From Ctenosaura bakeri (taxonomy: Eukaryota; Chordata; Lepidosauria; Squamata; Iguanidae): a stretch of 64,000 nt of DNA. This document shows, one piece after another, positions 1-13,795 of this stretch. A program made the position numbers and the translations under genes. Location of the stretch: assembly GCA_948474755.1 (NCBI GenBank), contig CAOLHI010000928.1:124001-188000 (forward strand). Direction: 5' to 3'. The number at the start of each line of letters is the position of its first letter. The stretch's first letter is position 1. The notes beneath the pieces are model-generated. The model saw only the letters and a program-made list of their open reading frames with translations, searched no databases and was not told the DNA's origin.

Positions 1-639
1 GTGTGATTAACACAAAAGGCCAAAGCTCCTAGTAGAAGACCAGTCCCATGCAGTCACATGGGAACTTGTCATTAAGTAATTAGTGTTAATTACTTAGCAC
101 GAGGACCTAATGTTCTGCATCTTAAGCACTTGACTATGGATTACATAAACCAGTCCATGTTTTGTAAATGCCAAGTGTTTTCTTGTTACCAAGGCCCTTG
201 GAGGAGAAGAGCCACTTCCGCCATCTCTGTGCATCCTGGACTCAGCTATGGCCTCTGGCTTTCATCTGCCCAAACGTGCTTATGTGTACTGATGAACATG
301 ACCCATGAAAAAATCTACTGTACTTTGAACGTGTAAAGGAGCCTTTAATCTATTCTGACATAATCTCCCCTTCCTAGGAACCATCTAAGGCCCTGAAGAG
401 TCATTTATAACCATGAAAAATGCCTTGGGAGTGGATAGCAGGTGATGCTTTTATGCTGCAAGGTAAACAGAGGCATGTGTGGGGAGGATGTGATGATTCA
501 CTCACTAGAAAGGCATTTATTGGAATTAGTCACCTCTGGACAATCTCTAGTTCACACAGAGATGCCAAAGAGCAATCCCAAAAGGCTGCTGGGTATATTT
601 TTTAAATTCCCCAGTCCTCCAAGGAGCCACCCACGCTCT

Positions 640-745
640 CCTGTCGCATATTATCTGAGCAATACGCCCACAAGGCAGGTTAGGCTGAGGAGCCCAAGGT
701 TGCCCAGTGAACTCAACTGAATGAGTGAGGTTTTGAAAATGGATC
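640..745 (-). mobile_element. Degenerate tRNA-derived SINE fragment
   Basis: The string CAAGGCAGGTTAGGCTGAG followed by CCCAAGGTTGCCCAGTGA resembles the body of the MIR-like tRNA SINEs common in reptiles (GAGGTAGGTTAGGCTGAGAG, then CCCAAGGTCACCCAGTGA). It is short and diverged. Confidence 0.4.
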
Positions 746-3700
746 TATGACAGGACTGTGATTTCTATCTCCTACAGTAAGTAACATGGGAAAGTCAAGA
801 TTTTATAATAAGCAGAACAAAACACAAAACAAAAGATTAGTCAAGAAATGCTCATGTGATGACATTTATAGTTTCTTTAACAGGTATTACATTTTTCTTT
901 GCCTCCCACCCCCATCTGCCCCACACGTTGGGAAACAGAGAAATAAAACTGACTCTGAAGGTGGACTCATACCCCATCCCCATCATGTGGAAGTTGTGCA
1001 CAATTGGATCCCAAACACATCAGAATCAAAAGCCAGGCTTTGTTGGCAAACCTGCAAGTTTCACAACAATCTCTCCAATCTCTTTGTAATATTTTTATTA
1101 CCAGTTGTTAGCTTGTAAACATAATGTGTGAATTTGATCCTAAAAGGCTGAATAAGACATGAATTAAAATTGTGAGGGGGCAGGAGGGGTTAAAGTTGGG
1201 GAGAATATTGTGAATTCAACTGATGATGGAAGCTGCCCATCTAATGTGCACATGTAGCAAAGTAAGTGAGGACTAAGGCTATAGAACAGATTGCACTAAT
1301 TCAAGTTACAGGAAATGGAATCACACCCCATATTCAAAACAAAACAAAACTCCTTCTCTTTCATGTCAAAAACAAACGGCAGTGAGTGGACTTGGCAAGA
1401 ACCTCCTTCCCTAACGTATTTTTTCCCTCACAGGGGCCATTATGCACGTTGATCATTTACTAAGCATGGGCTCTTGCAATGGAACTGTTAACCAGAATAT
1501 ACATTTCCTGGTAATGAGTTCTAGCCACTGTCTTGTGCAAAGATAACCTCTATCAAATGCTATGGCCAGAAAGCACATATACCTCAGGTAATGAAGAAGA
1601 GATGTGTTCCTGAGCATGACTTCCTTAACAAAAAATTTGGTGCCAGAGGCAGAAATTATGTGGAAAAAATAGAGATAGGTTCCTACACCAAAGCGAAGGC
1701 AAAAGGAACAGAAAAGGAATAGCAGTTTGACATGTTTTAGCAAATCTTTTAACCAAAACAATATGCATATGTGAAATGGAACAACCAGGTCGGGTATGCC
1801 TTACATAAAGAAACAAAGACATTTTGAACCTTTTAGAGACCACTTAAAGGCTTCTTCCAAAACGCATCTAAAGAAGACATTTTCTTTTACCAGCTTCCAC
1901 TCTTCTCATGGTTGTGACTTCTGAAGCTAAACTTAAAAGATTTATGAGATTTTTTTAACATGTTGGAGTGATCTGGTAAGGCAGGTTCATGTTGTGTTGT
2001 TCATGCACATTCAGTAAGGGATTCTGGAGGCAGCTGCTGTTTACCTGGCCTGTTGTTGGCAGGCACCCACAGCTACAGTAGGATTGGCTAAAGTTGAATC
2101 TTTGTTCTTTCTCAGTTCAAGCTTTATTGCACTGCGTACTGCAGAGATGCTGCGGCAACCTGAAACCAAAAGTCTGTGTTTCTCCAGCCCTCCTTCACTG
2201 TCGTCCCAATGCTGATGCTAATAAAGCCTTCCAGCTAGACAAAAGGCAAGATTTAAAAGAGTTGGCCAGACTTAAAAAAGCAGCTTCACTGTGAGAGATA
2301 CGCCTATATCTCGAGAAGGTTACCAGTCATTTTTAGCACTTGGGGAAAACATGCAACTCAGTTCAAATGTGGAGCTAGCAGGAAGGCAGCCATCTCACCC
2401 GTTTGGCCACACTGTTTCCCTGAGCGTAACCTACTCTTAAAATTCCAGTTAGAGATTATTTATCTTGCTGTCAAAAATGTAAAGAACTCTCTTTGTAAGT
2501 GAACAGAGGAGACAGTTGGATCTTCTAGTGTATACATGCTGTCCCAAGTACAGTGTTTTATTAGGCAGATGGGATGTCTCTTGCAGTTCAGATGAACTGT
2601 ATAAACAAAAAACCCAACAACCACATTGGAGCCCCACAGATGTGTCATTTCTACCATTCTCCCCCACCCCCCACTGAGATTTGGCATTTGAGACCTCAGC
2701 TAGTATCACTCAGATGTCAACATCTAAGATGGATGGAAGCACAGAAAAGGGGATTTGGTGCTTTTTGCATTCTGCATATGTTAATATACGAGCTTTTCAA
2801 TAAGCTCCTGATGTAAAAACAAGCTAAGATTTGTCAGAAAGGAAGGGGGAAAACATCAGCCATCAGAACAAGTTTGAAAGTACGTTACATTCTTGATTTA
2901 AGCTGCTACACTAACCATACATTCATGGTTATTTTTTCAAGACCTGGGTGGTCCAGTTGGCAGCTCATCCAGAAAATGCTAGTTCCACTAATTCAAAGTA
3001 CATTCGTCTTTCATGACTGGCCAAGACAAATCACTGAATTGGTGCTGCTATGCCTCCTTGGGATTACTACAGTTGTGGTGTCCCAGAGAAAACAGTATGC
3101 AACATAAGCAACTTGACCAACAGTGTCTCTCTAGTGTAAGAAATGGGATTTCAGGCTCTTTGTATCTCCTATACTACAAAAGGTTTAGTGATTTATTTAC
3201 TTTATGTTGGTGGAGGGCTTCTTTGGCTTCATTATCATATAGGAATTTATAAAGCAGCAGTAACATACAAGCTAGTGGCTCCTAAAGCAGCAATGTATTC
3301 CAATAGTCCAAGGTACTCCATCATAACAAAAACATGAAAATAAAAAGTCTATATAATCTGGCACAGGGGTTAGCCAGAAGTCTACAAAAACCACAAAAGC
3401 AGCCCTCTCTTGAGCTTTGTCTCTACAGACTAGTATTCCAATATGGGCTCTGAACACAAAGGCTCCATTTAGGTACTTCAGATAAAAGTATATGCTATAC
3501 CTTTCTCTGAGTTTACCTAGCTTCCCTTTAGAGTCATCTGAGCTACATGTTACTATCACATCTTCGATCATCAGATTTTATGAACTAGTGAAATGATGTA
3601 TGGGGAGATCCTTTGTCTACATTAAAACCACGGCCCATCGATGTCTTTGAATGGCCTTGAGCTATAGTAAGGGCATGGGGGGGAAGTCACAATCCACTTT

Positions 3701-4847
3701 CTCCACGCAATGTACAATTAAATTTATGGTGATAGCTACAGGCTTAGATTGAAGGAGGTTTAAACAAATACAGGGCGGACTAAGAGCTATCAGTGAGTAG
3801 AAGTTATGCTGGCTAAATTAACTGTCATGTTTGAATGCACTATACTAATCTTAGCTGTCTGACTCCCACCACTTAGGTAGCCAGAATCATGCCACCCCAT
3901 TCACAAGGGGGATGTTTTAGCATGTTTGGTCATGCTAAGGTCAGCAGAACTTCAAAAGATCTTCAGGAAAAAAAAATCCTAACCCAGAGGGGCGAGAAGT
4001 GGACCTTAAAGCAGTCCTAATGAGAACTGTGCTTCCTCAGTTGGAACTTGGACCAGAAATGCTCCATGTGGTCATGCTTTTACACACAATTCCATTTCCA
4101 GAGCTTAGGATGTTACCATTTCAAAGGAGTTTGCTAAATTATTTGTTTTACCTGGTTGAGATTTTATTCGTTGTGTTACTGGCTTCAGCAGTGAGAAAAC
4201 TGACCTGCTATGTTCTCATTATGTCAGTTGGGGCTGGGACTGAAAGAGGGTTGTTGTTTTTATTAATTTTCCATAACCTTCATTATATGAGGCAGCCTGT
4301 GTGTGTGAGAGAGAACAAACACGTATAGGAGAGAGAAAAAATCTATGCGAGGAGCACTGGAGAGATTCTTAATCTATTCTTTCTTCATCTGTAAACAAGG
4401 GTCTTCCACATGGTCAAAAACTCCTTTGACGCCAAGAGAATGCAAGGAGGAGCAACAGGGTCCTGCACTGATCTGAGTAATGCAAACACCTGGCCTCTCC
4501 TTCCAAAAATGCATTACTTGGTCCCCCTCCTAAGTTAGTTATTTATCTATTTTAAAAGAACACCATTATGTCTTGTTGCTGGGAAAAGTATATCAAGCTC
4601 TGCTGTAGACTAACAGGGATTTGAACTAGTTGAGCACTCCGGCTTCTATAGCCACAAAATGCACACGTGAAAGAGGCAGTGGGAAATCCGAGGTAACGTT
4701 CAGGTTACGTTTCCCACCACCATCACCAAAAAACCCTGCCCTGTGTAGATGGTGTCTACTCAGTACCACAGACCCTGGAAGGAAAATAATTGAAAACTGG
4801 TAGCAAGGAGAATGGAACTCAATACCCTAAAAAATAAAATAAAGAGA

Positions 4848-4895
4848 AAGACACATAAACACACACAAACACATACACACACACACACGCACACA
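4848..4895. repeat. (CA)n microsatellite
   Basis: An imperfect CA/ACAC tract. The open frames across it on both strands are low-complexity artefacts. Confidence 0.85.
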
Positions 4896-5626
4896 TGTAC
4901 CTGCACAAAGTTTAAAACTACTACCTTATTACCTGGACAGGTAACGCCCCAGTTGACACTGAGATGCTCTTCTTTACATGTTCCCAGAGATAGCTGCAAC
5001 AGCCATCCATCACAATCAATGAAGACATCAAAGATTTTAATGTAAGCCTCCCTACAGTGAGGACTGAGCATGCTCAGTGAGTTGGGACAGGACCGAAAAC
5101 TAGGTCCCTGGACCCAGGCTGGTTCATGGCAAGCTTCTGGGAAAGAAGGAAATAACTGTCGTCAGTGATCACCAATATGGTGCTGATCACTGGTACATGG
5201 GAAAAAATAATTGCTGGTCCCCAACATCAGACAGTTAAAGAAGCATGGAAGTACCAGATGGAAATGGAATGGGCTGAAGTCTGAGAAGATTAACTCCACC
5301 CCACTACATTTTGTTGCAAGGCCTGCCTATGCCACTGTGTATATGCTGCTTGTTGGCCCTGCACAAAACTATGAGAAACACCACATCGAAACCACCTTGG
5401 GGTGAGTTTTTCCACCATTCCTCCCTGGCCTGCCATTATTAAAAGGGGTCTCAAAGGGTTATGACGCATGGGTGGATCTGAGGATGGATCCAAGAAATTC
5501 TGCTGTGCTGAAAAAAAGGAGGAAATAAGAGTAGGAGGGATATAGTGTACTGAATATCATTTTAGTGTCTTTTATATTTGCAACCAAATTGCAAACCACT
5601 TTGAGAATTTAAACCCTCATGCATTA

Positions 5627-5818
5627 GGGCCATTTCCACCCTAGACTGTTATAGTGCTATTATTCTACTTTCAACACCCTATGGAATCTGGGGTTTGCAG
5701 TTTCACACAATCCTGGGGTTTGCAGCAGAAGGCCCCTCCACAAACTGCAAACTCCAGGACTCCATAGGATGTTGAAAGTGAAAGAATAGCACTATAACAG
5801 TGTAGTGCAGAAAGGCCC
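5627..5818. mobile_element. Palindromic MITE, copy 1 (diverged)
   Basis: The copy runs from GGGCCATTTCC to GAAAGGCCC and is flanked by TA on each side. Inside, a TTCAACACCCTATGGAATC arm is mirrored by GACTCCATAGGATGTTGAAA, so the element is a near-complete inverted repeat. It is the most diverged of the five clear copies in the window, with an extra short internal duplication of the ATCCTGGGGTTTGCAG segment. Confidence 0.75.
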
Positions 5819-6402
5819 TAGGACAACAGATTTTAGCACTACAGTCATGTTTAGTTGCTGAATAATCACAAAAACTCCACCCACAGTCTAGACATTCCAC
5901 AGTATTATCATCCTCACAAATGTAAACAATTACTACAAATTTAATCCACTTTCCATGTACAATTATCTGTTTTACAAACATACACATAGTCCCCCCCAAA
6001 AAAAGAGGGTTTTGGCATTAGAACTTTATTTTGTTCCAGGCAATACAACAGGCGGGGGTGGGGGGATGTTCACTGCTGTACTTTTGATGAACCATAATTG
6101 GAGCTAAGCAATTTGCAGGTAGGTCCCATTTGGAAGAAATCAAAATTTCTTCATGTTGGAGGGGTTATGTTGCAAATCTCACTAGAAACGCTAAATCTCA
6201 GCACTAAGCACAACCTTCATCACAGTCCCCAATGCTCTGGCATTTTCCACAGGTATCAGAAAATACCCCACAATTCACACAGTGACAGCAGTGAAAAATA
6301 TTTTTCACAAATAAAAGAAAAGCCTGGTCATAAATATAAAAGTCAATGAATCAATGCATATAGTGGTTGCTCTTGAAAGAAGAATTAAGACTGATCTTTT
6401 TA

Positions 6403-7135
6403 TAGAATCATAGAAATGTAGAGTTGGAAGAGACTACATAGGCCATCCAGTCCAACCCCCTGCCATGCAGGAACACCCTCAAAGCACTCCTGACAGATGG
6501 CCATCCAGCCTCTGCTTAAAAACCTCCAAGGAAGGAGACTCCACTACACTCCGAGGCAGCACATTCCACTGCCGGACAACCCTGACCGTCAGGAAGTTCT
6601 TCTTGAGGTTCAGGTGGAATCTCCTTTCCTGCAGCTTGAATCCATTGCTTCTCGTCCTGGTCTCTGCAGCAGCAGAAAACAAGCCCTCTCCCTCCTCTAC
6701 ATGGCATCTCTTCAGATATTTAAGCATGGCTATCATGTCTCTTCTTAACCTTCTCTTCTACAGACTAAACATACCCAGCTCTCTCAGTCTATCCTCATAG
6801 GGCTTCATGGCTTCCAGGCCCCTCACCATTGTAGTCGCCCTCCTCTGGACTTGCTCCAGCTTGTCAATATCCTTCTTGAATTGGGGTGCCCAGAACTGGA
6901 CACAGGATTCAAGATGAGGTCTAACCAAAACAGAGTAGAGTGGCATCAGTGCCTCCTTCGATTTAGACACCATACTCCTATTGATGCAGCCGAGAATTGC
7001 ATTGGCTTTCTTGGCTGCCGCATCACACTGCTGACTCATGTTCAGCTTGTGGTCTGTGAAGACTCCTAGATCCCTTTCATATGTACTGCTATCCAGCCAC
7101 GTGTCCCCCATCCTATATTTCTGTATTCCATTTTT
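6403..7135 (-). mobile_element. CR1 LINE, 3' end (5'-truncated)
   Basis: The plus strand begins with the CR1 3' tip in antisense (AGAATCATAGAAATGTAGAG, then GGCCATCCAGTCCAACCCCC). On the minus strand, 7111-6479 encodes the CR1 ORF2 C-terminus in two frames: [37 protein letters not shown], then [21 protein letters not shown] frameshift near 6740-6758 breaks the frame. No TSD was identified. Confidence 0.9.
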
Positions 7136-9529
7136 TCTACCTTATCTGATCTGTTAGATATTTTCTGATGCTCTCATGAATTGAGACAAAATGCACAGGG
7201 TATAACTAAGTACAAATGGAAACACATCACTTTTTATTGTTTCCTATGTGAATAGCAGAAAAAGGTACGGTACACAATTTTGGTTAGTGGCATGTTTGCT
7301 GCATTTATACACAACCTATCTCACAGGTATATCTGCTTTTAATGTTAACATTTTCTTGTGTTAAAGTTCTTTTTCTTCCTCAAAAGAGAAAATGCTTCCG
7401 ATATTCTTGGCCTGGATTCTAAGGAAATGAAACTCATGCTTAGGTTATGGGTGTTACTCATAATGGCTCCATTGTGCCCCTTGCAAGCTCCACTATTCTC
7501 TCTCCTTGCCTGCCAATGGATACGGAGGCCACCACAATCTTGTTGCTAACAAACAGGATCCACACCTTCTGAACACACACTTCACCTGACATGAATCATT
7601 AATTTACACCTTATATAACAGAGGAGTTAATAGTGTAGTAGAATACACACAAGGAAAGTTTTGTTTAAGGCCAATTTGTGCTCTCACCAAATTCCAACCC
7701 GTTTTAACAACCACAACTTCTTCAAGGAACCCCAGGGACTATAGCTTTAAGAGAATGCACAAAATTCTCAAAGCAAGCCAGAGTACCTTAGAGGCTACTC
7801 TCCTCTAACATAAGTGGTTTGCTTCCATAGGTATGTGAAGTAGATTGATAATGGAGCAGGGCAATAGACCGTCCTGGGTGAGAATACAGCGCAGAAAACG
7901 ACATAAGCGAAAGGTCTCAGGAGACCCTTGAAACCTCCACAGAAGTACCGTTGCCAGGACAAATTTTGGTACCTGAACCATTTTGCATTTATGGTGCAGC
8001 TATTTCTAACTAGCACATGTGGCAGACAAGTAAAGCATCTTTTAAAAGGCATCTTTAAAAGCATCTTTAAAAATGGGACCACCAAGTGGAAAGAGTTCAC
8101 CAAGGATTAATTTAGCATGTTTTGTCCTGAAAGTGGGAAAAGTTGAACTGCCCGGTTTATTCTGTTTTAGCAGAAAGTGAGGAACCTTGAGTGAAGAGTG
8201 TCACGAGGAAGGTAATGAAAGGTTTTCCAGTTTTATGACTACGCCTCTCCATGAATGTACTTTGCCACTTCATCAGTCTCTAGGCACAGAAGCACCTAAT
8301 AATTCTACAGAAAATTCACGTTTTGACAGCTCAACCAGAAGACTGATTGGGCTATGAATGCTAACTAGAAAACAATAAACTGCCATCTCAGATGTACACA
8401 CCAGGACTACACAGAGATGAGCAAATGTTAAAATTCTCTCTCTCGTGTACACGTGCAGTTTCAATGGCCTTTCAATCCACCACCATGTGCTACTGCCACT
8501 TCCTACATACAGCCTCACTCTGGATCCCATAGACCATTCTTTGCTCAAAAATCGCAGTTTGTCCACTCAACTCTTTGCCCATTTGTCAGACAAAAGATCT
8601 AGCATTTAGGAATAAATCTGGAAACAAGCCATTTAAAAACCTTTGGCCAGACTGATTCCTCAGAGATAGAAGCAGAACTAATAGAGTGAAGGCGAAGCAA
8701 GGGTTACTGAGGAAGCCCCACTGATTAGCTTTAAAGGGTAGGGGAGCAAACAGTCCATAATCATCATCTGGAAGATAATGCCATTAATCCAAGAGGTTCA
8801 GGCGAGGTATTTCGCGATGGATTAACATTTTTTTGGCAAATGGTGATTGCAACGGGGAGCTCCTACAAAAGCCGCTGGTTCTGTTTCTCCCCTTTTCTGG
8901 ACCAATGTGACAGAAAATGGACTGGCCCAAATACCAGAGGAAAGTGAAGGCATTTCCACACTGACATCATCAAGTGAAAAGTAGGAACTGCAGAACTTGA
9001 ACTGCTGAAAAGAAAGAGCTAACCTTCTACCCGGTTGGCTTTGAACGTTAAAAGGGCTGTGCACATTCAAGATGTGAACGGTGTTTACTCAGGGCCTTTG
9101 CCTTGATCTGTACCCAGCTGTAAATGAGACCAAAGTGTGTTCTGAGGGGTGTGAGCTCCGTGCTACTGACAAATGCAGCACTTCTGTTTGAATAGTCTAA
9201 ATTAAAACAAACTATGCCACGTTGATTATAGACACACCTTTTCAAGACAAATCTTGATCAGAACCATAAGAATTGCAATGGACTTAATTTACCAGTGCTA
9301 TCACACCTAGCTTTAAATGAGAGCCCTCAAAAGCCACTGAAACGTGTGTTCGGCTTAAGAGCAGGGCCATACTTTATTCACAGTGACTGCTGCCTTTTAA
9401 AAATATTTGCCTTTGAACGTGTTAAACCTGAGTGGGTGAAAACTCTTCAGACCAACCAGGTAGCAACGAGATGAGGCTGGGTCAACTCAACATGAGGGCA
9501 AATTCAGTGAGAGCATAATGGTATCTGAT
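7136..9529. other. Intronic sequence without recognised elements
   Basis: This is NET1 intron 3 sequence. It contains a short local repeat near 8035-8075 (three GCATCTTTAAAA-like units). No gene-like signal, RNA or clear repeat was found. Confidence 0.55.
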
Positions 9530-9762
9530 GCGTGTGTGTGTATGTTTGCCTTGAAGTCATGGGACAACTGATGGAGACCCCATGAATTTCATAGGGTTTT
9601 CTTGGGCAAGGAATATTCAGAGGTGGTTCTTCCAGTTCTTCCTTTGAAATGTAGCCTACACCACTTGGTATTCATTGGCACTCTCCTTTCCAAGTACTAA
9701 CCCGAGCTGATACCCTGCTTAGCTTCCAAGATCAGATGGGTTCTAGTGCCTTTAGGCTCTAT
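9530..9762 (-). mobile_element. 5S-rRNA-derived SINE (5S-Sauria type)
   Basis: Read on the minus strand, the right part (about 9655-9755) resembles 5S rRNA. The plus strand shows the antisense motifs CCAAGTACTAACC and CCCTGCTTAGCTTCC, then AGATCAGATGGG. The left part (GCCTTGAAGTCATGGGACAA and CCCCATGAATTTCATAGGG) is a BovB-like 3' tail. A 5S head plus a LINE tail fits the 5S-derived SINEs known from squamates. A second copy lies at 20412-21095. Confidence 0.7.
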
Positions 9763-10369
9763 GTGCTTCCAGAAAGGCTTCTTTAAAGGAGCTATCTTCA
9801 GAGGGAGGAGGAAATGGAGACCTTGACCGAGAGAAGTAAGAATTTAGGGAGTGCCACAACAGCAGGCATGGAGCCAACAAGTGGGTGGAAAGAGGAGGCA
9901 AAGATATCTGACTAAACCTGACAGGAGGCACGTATTGCCTTTCAGAGTGGTTATCTCCCAAGCTGGAGTCTGTTTACTAAACTGATGACACTCAACCTCA
10001 GGTCTTCCACAGCTGGAGAAGAGAGGAGATCATTTGAAAAATCTAATAAGAAGTATACAAGCATAATTGTGAAAGAATTGCTACTGTGTTGTGCCCATGT
10101 CCATGATACTCACTTTCTTCCTGACTTGAAGGATTCTGTATGTGGAGCCTAGGTTTTATTTTTTTAAAAAGCAGTGAAGGCTTTCCCAGGGCAATGGATT
10201 CACTGTGGAGAAAGTGAGGCTGATGTTTTTAAAATTCATACAGAATCATTAACTGGCAAAGGAGACAATGCCTGGGGATCTATTTCCCAGAAAGCAGAAT
10301 TAACTTATTTCCAAAGAAGCTGTAAATGCTCTTTGACTCTAGATTTGAGAGGTACCACTTCACAGAAGA

Positions 10370-10460
10370 CATATTTCTCCTTCCCACTCTCAAGACTGAG
10401 ATCTTGGGACAAAGGGTGGGATATAAATATTTCAATAAATGAATAAATAAAATAAAGATT
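10370..10460 (+). mobile_element. Possible L2/SINE 3' tail
   Basis: The string GGGACAAAGGGTGGGATATA followed by an AATAAATGAATAAATAAA tail resembles the conserved 3' end of reptile L2 and L2-mobilised elements. Too little remains for firm assignment. Confidence 0.35.
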
Positions 10461-13400
10461 CCTACTTCAGAGAAGGAGCAGGAGAAAGGGCAACATATTG
10501 CAGTACTTCAAGACCCATCAGAGGTTTCGTCCCTGACCTGGATATCTCTTGAAAAGCTAGGCACTCCACAAACTCCAGTCTCCTGGTATTTACTTTAGAT
10601 ACATTGCCCAGAAAAAGATAAAGTTATATGCAGGAAAAGTACCGCTTGTTCTCCAAAGGCAACTTTGCCCAGTCATGCAAATACACGTGCTCAAGAGGCA
10701 GCACATTCCAAAGGTCACTCACTACGTTTCAGTCACTGTTAATTTTCACTTTTATTTCTCCCAAAAGACTCAATTCTGCAGAAAGATGACCTGAACCAAG
10801 AATGCTATGCGTCAGTTCCTTTTAAGATAGTGCTTCATTTGTGTGAGGGTTCTAAAAATACTGTCATCCCACCACAACAGAAGTCTTAATGTGCATGTGC
10901 TCCCACATGCACACATTCAAACCAGGGGACATCAAAGCCACAGACTCTATGGCTTGCAGTCACAGAAGTTTGCCCTCTGAAGTGCTGCACATATGGAATT
11001 TCATACAGCATCTGGGATCCATTTTAGAAAGCAGCGCCCTTAGCCAATGGGTGTCCTCCTGCAGCACATTTGGCACTGTACAGATTTATAATGTATCTTA
11101 AATCACTTTTCCATTGTGTGCTCAAGATGACACGCGACACCATCTTTCAAATCCCACATGAAGACATATTTAAAAGTACTCCTTCATGCACACATTAGGA
11201 TTACAAAACCACTAAACACAAAAATATTGGGCAGCACAATCTCAAATGCTTATGACAAAAATATGCTTTTGCCATCTGCTGAAAAACATACAATAAAAAA
11301 GTCTGGTGGGTCTCCCCGGCAAGGTAATTCCGCAGCATAGATGCCACCCAGAAAGCCAGCAAAGCAAGAATAAGAACATAGCAGCAAATTTCTAGAGCCC
11401 ACATGGTCACCAAGAAAGGTTTGGATATGTGCAATGGGCTTCAGGAAGTGAAAACTCTGTCATTTAATAAATTTTAATACGTAAAATATATGTGAAGTCT
11501 CATCAGAGCGAGTAACTTTACATTTTTTCAGCATTGGAATTATCAGCATTGGCAAGTGGAGAGAAATGCACCAGGCTTGAACTTGGGAAACTCAGGTGGC
11601 CCTTGAGCTGGGTGGATCTTGGCAAAGTTAAACAGAAACTTCCCAAATATAGCAGAAGGCACCGAACAGCAGAAAGTGAACCATATGGCCTGCCATAAGC
11701 CTTCAAGATAGGCCTTCAAGAGCCCTGGTAGATGCAACAGTATACTAGCTAATACAATCATGAAAAGATGTCTCCATTACCTTAAGATCAAGGCTACAAA
11801 TGCTGATGACATCATCATCTTTCTCCCTCCGTTTCCTCTTCTGCAAGGAAAGAAAAACAAAAGTTACACAAATTACATTCCTGGCTTTGAAATCCACTGA
11901 AGGAAGTCTGCTTTCTTGGATGTAACAGAGGTTTCAGAATTCAAAACCAATCCCTAAGCTGTCCTCCTTTTTGCAAACAGGGATGTAAACAAGCTGGAGG
12001 CATTTGGTTCTGGCAATTAATATCATCTGACTTGATATGACACTGAACTTAAAATGTTCAGAACTTTTGTTGCCTTCTTTGTGTTCCTTCAAGTTATGAG
12101 AATTTCTTTTAAAAAGAAAGAACCCAAGTGAAAGCTGGAACAAATGAGAATAATATGCAAATATGAAGCCATTAACAATTGGGATTCATTGAAAAACTTA
12201 CTTAATGAAATAACATGCCTATTCTGATTCCAAACATCTTGGTAATTTAGTGTTTCATTCTGTCTTCAAAGGCCATGCACTATGGGGCAAAGTCAGCCCA
12301 CCTACCTGGGCTTACTCCCACTCCTAAGTTCTACAGAGGACAATAACCTTGTAATTACTTCTGTACCTGTTTATTTCTGGCACTGAAACTTGCCTGGAGG
12401 TGACCAAGTTAATCCCTCATTGTCAGGATAGAGGTTATGTGTTCCAGTGATTGTCCTGTGTTTGTGCAGGGCCCTGCTGTAACAAGAACACACAGGGCTC
12501 TATTCCCCCTTTAAAGCTTAAAAGTTGTCATTACAACATCACACAGGGCCTCTGTAGCACAGCCCTCTTTTAAACACAAAACAGTGTTTTTGTGGTTGCA
12601 CGGGCAGTTCAAACAGAGGCTACATATGGCACTTGTCTTTCTTTCTCTTCTAATGATGTCATGGAGTCCAAGTGTCTGTCTTTTTGTTTCCTTGTTTCAT
12701 GGGGCTGAGGGGAGAGGAAGGAACAGAAGTGATGTGTACAGGACAGATGAAGAGCAGAAGGGCTTAGGCAAGCGGAATTGGATGGCAGACCCTCCCCAAA
12801 GATATTTAAAACACACATCATGAAGTAGTACCACAGTATTAGAGACCAAAAGGAGGTGGTTTTTGCTCCCCACAACATTCATCCCTATTGGGTTTTTGCA
12901 AATTATTCACGGGGCAACTGGCAAGTTTACATACATGGGATGAATGGAAATTCAGTAACATCTGCAGTTTCCATAATTTTCTTGGTGTGTCCCCTGCAAT
13001 AATTCAGAATTGCTTTTTGATCAGAAAATATATAGCTCCTGCAATTCAGTTCTATTCCCAATGTATAGGCCAGAGTGCCTTCCAATTCCAGACTCTAAAG
13101 GAAGTCCAAAGGTTTGTTTTTGAGACTGGCTAGACTAGTTTAATAGGTCTTGCTTTGGCTGGGCCCTTCATTCTTCTCGCCCCAGTTAAGATTCATGCAA
13201 AGAGCAGACATTTGACAGCAAAGCCAGCTGTTTCATGTCTACTAAATCAGAAGCAGACTCTTAAAGAAAACCAACAGCATTTCGAATGGTTCTAAGTAAC
13301 AAAGGCCTATCCAGTTGAGCTGCTGTTCCCAGGCTGAACACTTTTAAACCCTCCCTGAGCTCAGTCTCTGTGGAAGAAAGGCTGCAAGGAGAGGGGGGAA

Positions 13401-13675
13401 GCAGGAAGTTTTATTTAGACTCAACAAAAGGTGCTGAAATGCTCACTCGCCCTCCTTTCAAAGATGGAAATGAGAAGGAAAGAGGGTTTTTTTTTTAAAC
13501 CAAAAATAGGTGTTCTTAAGAACTGTGTCAACTAATAAGGAGAATTTTGTTTGTAAGGATAGAAAACTCCCTCAGAGGAGAGCGTCTGCTCTATTTCCAT
13601 GGATAACACTGATTTTTAATTACATGTATGTTCTACTCTCTCTCTAAAGACCTCTGCACTCTGTTAATTCTATCT
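10461..13675. other. Intronic sequence around exon 3
   Basis: Apart from NET1 exon 3 (11781-11840) I recognise no element here. A tract of T runs near 13485-13497 and several CA-poor AT-rich stretches are unremarkable. Confidence 0.55.
11781..11840 (-). CDS. NET1: NET1 coding exon 3 (basic/acidic NLS-type segment)
   Basis: This 60-nt exon has an acceptor with a good polypyrimidine tract (TTTTTCTTTCCTTGCAG, complement just above 11840) and a donor CTTAAG|GTAATG (complement of 11775-11780). It is phase 0 at both ends and encodes exactly 20 residues, KRKRREKDDDVISICSLDLK. The KRKRR cluster is a classical basic nuclear localisation motif, followed by an acidic DDD. With residues 21-28 of exon 1, this gives the N-terminus two basic clusters. 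The next NET1 exon (starting about EPSNKRVRPL in human) was searched for by eye in 1-11774 on the minus strand and not seen, so intron 3 probably runs off the left edge. Confidence 0.9.
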
Positions 13676-13679
13676 CTAT

Positions 13680-13795
13680 TTGATCCTCACAAGTCTGTGA
13701 GATAGTTGGGCTGGGACAAGGTAATGACCTCAAGGCCATCCAGTGAATATAATGACTTGATGAGGCACGTGAATTCAGTTCTCCAGGTCCTGGCT
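13680..13795 (-). mobile_element. Old tRNA-derived (MIR-like) SINE fragment
   Basis: The strings GATCCTCACAAGTCTGTGAG and GATAGTTGGGCTGGGACAAG, followed by CTCAAGGCCATCCAGTGA, follow the body of reptile MIR-like SINEs, ending near GTGAATTCAGTTCTCCAGGT, where the antisense B box would be. It is heavily diverged. Confidence 0.45.

Larger units (their letters stand above)
1..5626. other. Intronic sequence, few recognisable elements
   Basis: This is part of NET1 intron 3. Apart from an old tRNA-SINE-like piece near 640-745 and a CA repeat near 4848-4895, I see no gene, structured RNA or well-preserved repeat. Short open frames here look random. Confidence 0.6.

Noticed and set aside
2094..2294. 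66-codon plus-strand frame with a protein-like end
   Set aside because: No recognised motif and no splice-site pair in support; consistent with chance.
4760..5071. Open frames over the CA repeat on both strands
   Set aside because: Low-complexity Val/Cys and Thr/His runs from a microsatellite.
1..11774. NET1 exon 4 or the short-isoform first exon
   Set aside because: I searched by eye on the minus strand for sequence encoding EPSNKRVRPLARVTSL or MVAHDETGGL and saw neither. Probably beyond the left edge.
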